Below, in pieces: positions 1-5,146 of a stretch of 7,655 nucleotides of DNA. Under the pieces are notes generated by a model. The model was not told the origin of the DNA, ran no database searches, and worked only from the letters and a program-made list of their open reading frames with translations. Position 1 is the stretch's first letter. The number at the start of each line of letters is the position of its first letter. Source of the stretch: JBFMFB01 sp040752115 (GTDB taxonomy: Bacteria > Pseudomonadota > Gammaproteobacteria > Burkholderiales > Sulfuricellaceae); contig JBFMFB010000056.1 in NCBI GenBank assembly GCA_040752115.1, positions 1-7,655 on the forward strand, in the 5' to 3' direction. Made by a program: the position numbers and the translations under genes.

Positions 1-23
1 CCGCCAAGCTCCTCTCCCAGCCA

Positions 24-44
24 GAGCCCTCCCCGCGAGGGCTT
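24..44. other. Short stem-loop upstream of birA
   Basis: AGCCCT (25-30) and AGGGCT (38-43) form a perfect 6-bp inverted repeat around a 7-nt loop, with one extra G-T wobble pair at 24/44. There is no T-tract after it, so it is not a classical intrinsic terminator. It may end the transcript of a gene lying left of the window, but nothing else in bases 1-64 identifies such a gene. Confidence 0.3.
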
Positions 45-67
45 CGGCGCTTCCGGGCCGCGGGATG

Positions 68-76
68 TGGTACCAT
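68..76 (+). promoter_or_regulatory. Candidate extended -10 element for birA-coaX
   Basis: TGG followed by TACCAT (71-76) fits the TGn extended -10 pattern, with 4 of 6 matches to TATAAT. It would start transcription near 83, about 20 nt before the ATG at 104. No good -35 is visible at 16-18 bp spacing. If real, this site lies inside the longest possible birA reading frame and argues for the later start at 104. Confidence 0.3.
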
Positions 77-103
77 TCCCCCCTCTCCACAATCCGCTCC
101 TAC

Positions 104-1081
104 ATGAAACCTTTGTCGTTCTCCATATTGCGCCTGCTGGCCGAGGGGGAGTTCCTCTCCGGAGAAGCTATGGCGCGCCAGCTCAACGTTTCCCGCGCGA
201 CCGTCTGGAATGCTTTGCATGCGATTGATGACGCGGGCGTAAGCGTCCACAAGGTACGGGGACGCGGTTATCGCCTGGCGGAGCCGCTGCAGTGGCTGGA
301 CAAGCAGCGCGTGCTGTCGGCGCTGGGCGACAAATCCGCGCTGTTCGATCTGGAAGTGGCCGACAGCGTGGAATCCACCAACAGCGTGATGATGCGCAAG
401 GCTGCGCTGGGGACGCCGCACGGCAGCGTGCTCGCGGCGGAGCTGCAAACGGGCGGGCGGGGGCGAAGGGGACGGGCCTGGCATGCGAACCTTGGGGGCG
501 GGCTGACGTTTTCCCTATTGTGGCATTTCAATCAGGGGGCCGGATTTCTGTCCGGCCTCAGCCTGGCCGTCGGCGTGGCCCTGGTGCGGGCGCTCAAGCA
601 GGCAGGGATCGCAGACGCCGGCCTGAAATGGCCGAACGATGTGCTGCACCGGGATCGCAAGCTGGCGGGCATCCTCATCGAACTGCAGGGAGACATGCAG
701 GGACCGAGCGCGGCGGTGATCGGCATCGGCCTCAACCTCAAGCTCTCTGAGGGGGCGAAGTCCTGCATCGACCAGGCGGCAACGGACATCCATTCGATTA
801 CCGGCCGAATGCCCGACCGCAATCAGATGCTCGCCTTGATTCTGGGGCACCTTGCCGAGGTGCTGGCGCATTTCGAGGTGCAGGGATTTGCCTCGCTGCG
901 CGCCGAGTGGGCAGGGCATCACGTCCATCACGGCAAGCCAGTGCGGCTTGTCATGCCGGACGGCGCATTTCATGAAGGACGGCTGGCGGACGTGGCCGAA
1001 GACGGCGCATTGCTGCTGGAAACGGCGGGCGGGGTGAGGCGCTACGTTTCCGGCGAAATCAGTCTGCGGGGGGCGGAATGA
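104..1081 (+). CDS. birA: Bifunctional biotin--[acetyl-CoA-carboxylase] ligase / biotin operon repressor BirA
   Basis: This cytoplasmic enzyme activates biotin to biotinyl-5'-AMP and transfers it to the lysine of AccB; with its N-terminal DNA-binding domain it can also repress biotin genes. From the ATG at 104 the protein has 325 residues (E. coli BirA has 321). Residues about 8-57 form a winged helix (SGEAMARQLNVSRATVW, then GRGYRL). The biotin/AMP-binding loop GRGRRGR is at 118-124, KWPND at 175-179, and DRKLAGIL carries K186, matching the catalytic K183 of E. coli. The C-terminal SH3-like domain ends in SGEISLR. The frame is open back to an ATG at 65, but those 13 extra residues match nothing I know, break the offset to E. 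coli BirA and cover a possible promoter, so I prefer 104. Neither start has a clear ribosome site. The stop overlaps the coaX start by ATGA, so the two are translationally coupled. The HTH predicts a regulatory role, but no biotin synthesis genes lie here. Confidence 0.95.
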   Translation: MKPLSFSILRLLAEGEFLSGEAMARQLNVSRATVWNALHAIDDAGVSVHKVRGRGYRLAEPLQWLDKQRVLSALGDKSALFDLEVADSVESTNSVMMRKAALGTPHGSVLAAELQTGGRGRRGRAWHANLGGGLTFSLLWHFNQGAGFLSGLSLAVGVALVRALKQAGIADAGLKWPNDVLHRDRKLAGILIELQGDMQGPSAAVIGIGLNLKLSEGAKSCIDQAATDIHSITGRMPDRNQMLALILGHLAEVLAHFEVQGFASLRAEWAGHHVHHGKPVRLVMPDGAFHEGRLADVAEDGALLLETAGGVRRYVSGEISLRGAE

Positions 1082-1860
1082 GGGAGGAACCATTGATTTT
1101 CGCGGTGGACGCCGGAAACAGCCGGATCAAATGGGGGCTGCACGGCGATTCGGGCTGGCAGCGGCAGGGCTGGGTGAAAACCGAGGACGCCGCCGAGCTC
1201 AAGGAAACATGGCGGGAGATTGAAGCGCCGCGGCAGATCATCGTTTCCAATGTCGCCGGCGAAGAAACAAAAGCCTGTCTGGAGGCTGCCTTGAAACACT
1301 GGGGAATCGCACCGCAGTGGATACACGCCCAAGACTTCCAGTGCGGGGTCAGCAACGGCTACGACCAGCCCGAACAGCTCGGGGCGGACCGCTGGGCTGC
1401 GCTGATCGCTGCGCGGTATCTGCACAAGGGATGCTGCCTGGTTGTCACCATCGGCACGGCGCTGACGGCCGACGCACTGTCGCAGCGCGGCGAGTTTCTG
1501 GGCGGCATGATCGTGCCGGGGCTGACGCTGATGCGGGAAGCGCTGGCGGGAAAAACTGCCGGTATCGCCCCTTACGGCGGCATGCTGGCGCAGGGAGGGT
1601 TCAAGCCGTTTCCCACCAACACCGCCGATGCGGTTTACAGCGGGGCGTTGTGCGCGCTGGCCGGCACGGTGAAACGAATGGCGGCGCAGCTCGCGGCGGC
1701 CAGCGGGACCAGGCCGCTGTGCATCCTGAGCGGCGGTGCGGCGCACCTGCTGCTGCCGCACCTTAACATTCCGCTGCGGCGGGTGGATAATCTCGTGCTC
1801 GAAGGGTTGATCCGGATCGCCCAGGAAGGCAACCCTAATCAATCTAAAAAAGGCGATTAA
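1078..1860 (+). CDS. coaX: Type III pantothenate kinase CoaX
   Basis: CoaX phosphorylates pantothenate with ATP, the first committed step of coenzyme A synthesis, in the cytoplasm. The 260 residues show the ASKHA-fold signatures of the family: DAGNSRIKWG at 11-20 (phosphate loop, D11), LGADRW at 101-106 with the conserved D104, VTIGTALTAD at 123-132, GGMIVPG at 142-148, FPTNT at 178-182, SGG at 218-220 and the C-terminal NLVLEGL at 238-244. Many family members have Asp where T124 stands (DxGTAxT); I recall other betaproteobacterial homologues also lacking it, so this looks like a lineage trait rather than damage. The gene starts inside the birA stop (ATGA). The same two activities are fused in one protein in Neisseria, which supports the functional link of these neighbours. 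The reading frame ends exactly where the left arm of the downstream repeat begins. Confidence 0.95.
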   Translation: MREEPLIFAVDAGNSRIKWGLHGDSGWQRQGWVKTEDAAELKETWREIEAPRQIIVSNVAGEETKACLEAALKHWGIAPQWIHAQDFQCGVSNGYDQPEQLGADRWAALIAARYLHKGCCLVVTIGTALTADALSQRGEFLGGMIVPGLTLMREALAGKTAGIAPYGGMLAQGGFKPFPTNTADAVYSGALCALAGTVKRMAAQLAAASGTRPLCILSGGAAHLLLPHLNIPLRRVDNLVLEGLIRIAQEGNPNQSKKGD

Positions 1861-1993
1861 CCACGAATTTGCACGAATGTTCACGAATAATCAACGAATT
1901 AACCATTCTTGCTGGGCTCATCCGTTGGGTGAGGCGAAATTATGTCCTAACCATTTGTGCTCATTCGTGAAAATTCGTGTCATTCGTGGTTAA
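1857..1993. repeat. Intergenic inverted repeat of phased CACGAAT heptamers
   Basis: The left arm (1857-1899) reads TTAAC followed by CACGAAT at 1862-1868, 1872-1878 and 1882-1888 and a variant AACGAAT at 1893-1899. The right arm (1953-1993) is its mirror: ATTTGTG (variant) at 1953-1959, then ATTCGTG at 1963-1969, 1973-1979 and 1982-1988, closing with GTTAA. Heptamer starts are 9-11 bp apart, close to one helical turn. The central part (1900-1952) holds a small hairpin with CTCATC (1917-1922) against GGTGAG (1928-1933), and TAACCATT occurs twice (1900-1907, 1948-1955). I remember similar CACGAATTT-type repeats from intergenic regions of many environmental bacteria. The transcript could fold into a long hairpin after coaX and act as an mRNA-stabilising or terminating structure, but there is no T-tract. 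No transposase is present. Confidence 0.85.
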
Positions 1994-2029
1994 CCGTCGT
2001 TTTAAGGATCAATTTTTCAAGGGAGCGTA

Positions 2030-2965
2030 ATGAACACACTGGTATGCGGTTCGCTGGCGTATGACAGCATCATGGTTTTTCACGACCAGTTCAAGAATCA
2101 CATTTTGCCGGAGCAGATCCATATCCTGAACGTGGCGTTCCTGGTGCCGGACATGCGGCGCGAGTTCGGCGGCTGCGCCGGCAACATCGCCTACAACCTG
2201 CAACTGCTCGGCGGCAAGCCGCTGATCATGGCGACAGTGGGCGATGACTTCGAGCCCTACGCGCGGCGCCTGGACGAACTGGGCCTGCCGCAGACGCATG
2301 TCCGCCGCGTGCCGCAGACCTTCACTGCCCAGGCCTTTATTACTACCGACCTGGACGACAACCAGATCACCGCCTTCCATCCCGGCGCGATGAGCTTCTC
2401 TCACCACAACCGCGTGGCCGAGGCCAAAAACGTCGGCCTCGGCATTGTCGCTCCCGATGGCCGCGAGGGGATGGTGCAGCACGCCCGGGAATTTCACGAA
2501 GCGGGCATTCCCTTCGTGTTCGATCCGGGTCAGGGGCTGCCGATGTTCAACGGCGAGGAACTGCTGCAGTTCGTGGAAATGGCGGATTATGTCGCAGTCA
2601 ACGACTATGAGGCAAAACTGCTGCAGGAGAAAACCGGCAGCAAGCTCGAGGAGCTGGCAAAACTTGTCAAGGCGCTGGTGGTCACACTTGGAGCGAACGG
2701 CTCAGTGATCCATGCAAACGGCAAGCGGATCGAGATCCCCTGTGTCGAGGCGGAGGAGGTGCTGGATCCCACCGGCTGCGGCGATGCCTACCGCGCCGGT
2801 CTGTTGTACGGCATCGCGCAGGGCATGGACTGGGAGCTGACGGGCCGTCTGGCGGCGCTGATGGGGGCGGTGAAAATCGCCAGCCGCGGCGGCCAGAACC
2901 ATGCGGTGGCGCGGGAAGAGCTGAGCGCGCGGTTCAAGCAGAATTTCGGGGCGAGTTTTGAGTAA
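2030..2965 (+). CDS. PfkB-family carbohydrate kinase, adenosine-kinase-like
   Basis: This cytoplasmic ribokinase-superfamily enzyme transfers phosphate from ATP to a sugar or nucleoside. The 311 residues carry the N-terminal GSLAYDSI (7-14), the first PfkB signature FGGCAGNIAYNLQLLGG (46-62), DPGQG (165-169), NDYEAKLL (191-198), VTLGANGS (218-225) and the second signature DPTGCGDAYRAG (246-257). In the latter, TGCGD forms the anion hole and D252 is the catalytic base. The spacing of LPEQIH, FLVPDM, FHPGAM and NDYE recalls the mycobacterial AdoK subgroup of PfkB kinases, so adenosine (nucleoside salvage) is the best substrate guess; other sugars cannot be excluded. A strong ribosome site, AAGGGAG at 2019-2025, sits 4 nt before the ATG. 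The gene follows the CACGAAT repeat and precedes the lipoprotein gene by 12 nt. Confidence 0.9.
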   Translation: MNTLVCGSLAYDSIMVFHDQFKNHILPEQIHILNVAFLVPDMRREFGGCAGNIAYNLQLLGGKPLIMATVGDDFEPYARRLDELGLPQTHVRRVPQTFTAQAFITTDLDDNQITAFHPGAMSFSHHNRVAEAKNVGLGIVAPDGREGMVQHAREFHEAGIPFVFDPGQGLPMFNGEELLQFVEMADYVAVNDYEAKLLQEKTGSKLEELAKLVKALVVTLGANGSVIHANGKRIEIPCVEAEEVLDPTGCGDAYRAGLLYGIAQGMDWELTGRLAALMGAVKIASRGGQNHAVAREELSARFKQNFGASFE

Positions 2966-2977
2966 CGGAGGAACGAC

Positions 2978-3442
2978 ATGAACGCGAAAAGTACAACGAA
3001 ATCGACATTGGCCATTGCGGCGCTTGCCTTGCTTCTGGGCGGTTGCGCGCCGAGCATGTCCGGCGGCGCCTATTCGCGTACCCAGGCGCGGCAGGCGCAG
3101 GAAGTGCAGATGGGCGTGGTGGAAAGCGTGCGCCAGGTGCAGATCGAAGGCACCAAGACGCCGATCGGCGCAGGCGCCGGCGCGGTGGTAGGCGGCGTTG
3201 CCGGCAGCAACGTCGGCAGCGGCAAGGGCAGCACCGTCGGCGCGGTGCTGGGCGCGGTTGCCGGCGGCGTGGCCGGAGCGGCCATCGAGGAAGCCGTCAC
3301 GCGCAAGCCCGGCCTGGAAATCACCGTCAGGTTGAGGGATGGCCGCATGATGGCCGTGACCCAGGAGGCCGACGAGTCATTCCGTCCCGGCGACCAGGTG
3401 CGCATCCTGTCCGGCGGCGGCGTCACCCGCGTCACCCACTGA
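2978..3442 (+). CDS. Glycine-zipper outer-membrane lipoprotein, SlyB/Pcp-like (17 kDa surface antigen family)
   Basis: The 154-residue protein starts with a lipoprotein signal: charged MNAKSTTK, a hydrophobic stretch LAIAALALLLGG and lipidation at C23, followed by Ala, which favours sorting to the outer membrane. A region of about 64-103 is a glycine zipper (GAGAGAVVGGVAG ... GAVLGAVAGGVAGAA) expected to pack as two hydrophobic hairpin helices. The C-terminal domain (112-154, ITVRLRDGRMMAV ... FRPGDQVRIL) is a small beta domain common in SlyB-type proteins. SlyB-like proteins are linked to outer-membrane integrity; the exact role here is unknown. GGAGGA at 2967-2972 is a strong ribosome site 5 nt before the ATG. 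Only 12 nt separate the gene from the kinase upstream, so the two are probably cotranscribed, though their functions are not obviously related. Confidence 0.88.
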   Translation: MNAKSTTKSTLAIAALALLLGGCAPSMSGGAYSRTQARQAQEVQMGVVESVRQVQIEGTKTPIGAGAGAVVGGVAGSNVGSGKGSTVGAVLGAVAGGVAGAAIEEAVTRKPGLEITVRLRDGRMMAVTQEADESFRPGDQVRILSGGGVTRVTH

Positions 3443-3478
3443 TCCCGGGTCGGCCGTTTTGCCCGGAGCCGCGGTGAA

Positions 3479-4288
3479 TTGAGCTCGCCAGGCGCCAGCC
3501 GGATGGTGCGGGCGTGGCGCCTGCTGCGGTTCCTGCTGCACGTGCTGCAAGGGGTGGCGACGGTCGGGCTGGTTTTTCCGTTTCTTCCGCGCGAGCACCG
3601 GACGCGGCTGACCCGGCGCTGGGCGGCAGGCATCCTGGATATTTTCAACGTCGAGGTCGCCGTCAGGGGCGAAGCGCCGCAGGCGGGCGCCGCGAAAGCG
3701 GTTTTCGTGGCCAACCATATTTCCTGGCTGGACCCCGCCCTGATCATGGCGCTGTACCCGGCGCATTTCGTTGCCAAGTCGGAGATCCGCTCCTGGCCGG
3801 TGCTGGGCTGGCTGTCGGAAAAAGCCGGCACCCTTTTCATCGAGCGCGGCAAGCGCCACGACACCAGCCGGATCATCCGCTCCCTGAGCGAGGCATTGAA
3901 CAACGGCGAGCGCATCGGGCTGTTTCCCGAGGGCACGACCAGCGACGGCACGACGCTGCAGCCGTTTCATTCCTCACTGCTGCAGGCGGCACTGCTGGCG
4001 CAGGCCGTGATATATCCGGTAGCTATTCGCTACCGCCGTTCCGACGGAAGCGTCAATACCGCCCCAGCCTACACCGGCAATCTTTCCTTCGTTGCTTCCC
4101 TGAAGCGGATTCTGGCGCAGCCGGTGATCCGCGCCGAGCTGATATTCGCCGCGCCCGTCCCGGCAGCGGGAAAGTCGCGGCGCGAGCTTGCCCACGAAGC
4201 GGAGCGGGTCATCGCCGATGCTTTGAACCTACCGCCGCCGCGCAGGGAACCTGGAATATCCGGCGGTCTTCCAGGCACAGCGCCGTGA
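3479..4288 (+). CDS. 1-acyl-sn-glycerol-3-phosphate acyltransferase family protein (PlsC-like)
   Basis: PlsC-family enzymes acylate lysophosphatidic acid or similar lysolipids at the inner membrane during phospholipid synthesis. With the TTG start the protein has 269 residues. A hydrophobic segment at about 15-36 (LLRFLLHVLQGVATVGLVFPFL) anchors it. The catalytic motif NHISWLD (H80, D85; HX4D) is followed by FVAKSEIRSWPVLGWL (97-112), TLFIERGKR (118-126) and FPEGTTSDG (149-157), the glycerol-3-phosphate-binding motif. Some relatives act on ornithine lipids, so the acceptor is open. The start is uncertain: TTG at 3479 has GGAG at 3465-3468 about 10 nt upstream, while the ATG at 3503 (261 residues) lacks a good site; both keep the membrane segment. 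The gene lies 36 nt after the lipoprotein gene, and a weak hairpin (3445-3466) in that gap touches the GGAG. Its last 80 bp overlap the end of apaH on the other strand. Confidence 0.9.
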   Translation: MSSPGASRMVRAWRLLRFLLHVLQGVATVGLVFPFLPREHRTRLTRRWAAGILDIFNVEVAVRGEAPQAGAAKAVFVANHISWLDPALIMALYPAHFVAKSEIRSWPVLGWLSEKAGTLFIERGKRHDTSRIIRSLSEALNNGERIGLFPEGTTSDGTTLQPFHSSLLQAALLAQAVIYPVAIRYRRSDGSVNTAPAYTGNLSFVASLKRILAQPVIRAELIFAAPVPAAGKSRRELAHEAERVIADALNLPPPRREPGISGGLPGTAP

Positions 4289-5036
4289 GCGTTCCGCCCC
4301 ACAGACAGCCGGTGTCCAGCGCCACCACGTCAGCCCGCTGGTAAAGCCCAAGTGCTGACCAGTGGCCGAAAATGACGGTTGCATTCCGGCTGGCGCGGCC
4401 GGCGACGTCGAACCAGGGCAGGTGGCCAGGCGGCGGCTGATCGAGCGGCCCTTTGTGGGCGAACTCCATCGCACCCTCCGGCGTGCAGAAGCGCAGCCGG
4501 GTCATGGCGTTGGTGATCGTTCGCAGCCGCGCCATGCCGCTGAGATCGTCGCGCCATTGGCGCGGCTCGTTGCCGTACATGTGCGCCAGAAAATCCCGGT
4601 AGTTTTCTCCCGCCAGCATCGCCTCGACTTCCTGCGCCAGCGCCTGTGCCTGCACAACCGTCCACTGCGGCAGCAGTCCCGCATGCACCAGCGCATAACC
4701 GCCTTCGGCATGGAGCAGGCGCCGGCGGCGCAGCCAGTCGAGCAGCGCCTGCCGGTCCGGCGCGGCCAGGATTTCGTCGAGCGTGTCGCTGCGGTGCGGG
4801 GCGACGAATCCCTCCGCCACCGCCAGCAAATGGAGGTCGTGATTACCCAGCACCGTCACCGCCGCATCGCCCAGGTTCTTCGCCCAGCGCAGCACGGCAA
4901 GCGAATCCGGGCCGCGGTTGACCAGGTCGCCGACCAGCCACAGACGGTCGCGGGCGGGGTCGAAGCGAATCGTCTGCAGCAAGTCTTGCAGCTCCGCAAA
5001 GCAGCCCTGGATGTCGCCGATGGCGTAGGTAGGCAT
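4209..5036 (-). CDS. apaH: Symmetrical bis(5'-nucleosyl)-tetraphosphatase ApaH
   Basis: ApaH hydrolyses diadenosine tetraphosphate (Ap4A) symmetrically to two ADP, controlling a stress-related dinucleotide, and its family also removes Np4 caps from RNA. The 275 residues show every metallophosphatase motif: GDIQGC (7-12), GDLVNRGPDS (36-45), GNHD (64-67), VHAGLLPQW (117-125), GHWSALG (224-230) and DTGCLWGGTLTAL (241-253). Length is close to the family norm (E. coli 282). The canonical fold ends near IFQVPC (260-265); the last ten residues (AAAVGSKHRR) are probably a lineage-specific tail and lie within the 80-bp antisense overlap with the acyltransferase gene. The start at 5036 puts GDIQG at its normal distance from the N terminus. 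An AGGA lies about 12 nt upstream on the minus strand. The gene is transcribed divergently from rep. Confidence 0.96.
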   Translation of the reverse strand: MPTYAIGDIQGCFAELQDLLQTIRFDPARDRLWLVGDLVNRGPDSLAVLRWAKNLGDAAVTVLGNHDLHLLAVAEGFVAPHRSDTLDEILAAPDRQALLDWLRRRRLLHAEGGYALVHAGLLPQWTVVQAQALAQEVEAMLAGENYRDFLAHMYGNEPRQWRDDLSGMARLRTITNAMTRLRFCTPEGAMEFAHKGPLDQPPPGHLPWFDVAGRASRNATVIFGHWSALGLYQRADVVALDTGCLWGGTLTALCLEDRRIFQVPCAAAVGSKHRR

Positions 5037-5069
5037 GGTACTGAAAGTCCTGAGTGCCGAGTTGCCGCC

Positions 5070-5101
5070 ATTTTACAGGGCGCGGCTTTGCCGTGTGTTA
5101 A
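5070..5101 (-). promoter_or_regulatory. Candidate apaH promoter
   Basis: Read on the minus strand, TTAACA (5101-5096) precedes TAAAAT (5075-5070) with a 20-bp spacer; TG stands directly before TAAAAT. The boxes match sigma-70 consensus well but the spacer is longer than the ideal 17 bp. Transcription would start near 5063, leaving a leader of roughly 25 nt before the apaH ATG. Its -35 box overlaps the -10 of the rep promoter on the other strand. Confidence 0.35.
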
Positions 5102-5104
5102 AAT
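5072..5104 (+). promoter_or_regulatory. Candidate rep promoter (extended -10)
   Basis: TGT followed by TAAAAT (5099-5104) forms an extended -10 element; TTTACA at 5072-5077 is a possible -35, though its 21-bp spacer is long, and the TGn motif may do most of the work. Transcription would start near 5111 and give a leader of about 36 nt with no clear ribosome site before the rep ATG at 5147. Confidence 0.45.
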
Positions 5105-5146
5105 CGGCCGCCCCGCATCGAATACTCGGCACGCACAACCCGCATC

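Noticed and set aside
65..103. Upstream ATG giving BirA 13 extra residues.
   Set aside because: The extra residues break the near-constant offset to E. coli BirA motifs, and a TGn-TACCAT promoter-like element lies within them. It stays possible but less likely.
1862..1988. CRISPR-like regular repeats.
   Set aside because: The units are 7 bp at 9-11 bp spacing and arranged as inverted arms. There are no spacers of 25-40 bp and no cas genes.
1861..2029. Possible small gene or riboswitch between coaX and the kinase gene.
   Set aside because: No open frame with a ribosome site is present, and the structure is fully accounted for by the inverted heptamer repeat. No known riboswitch core was recognised.
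2030..4288. A novel kinase-lipoprotein-acyltransferase membrane system.
   Set aside because: The close spacing suggests cotranscription, but each protein belongs to a common housekeeping family and nothing in the sequences links their functions.
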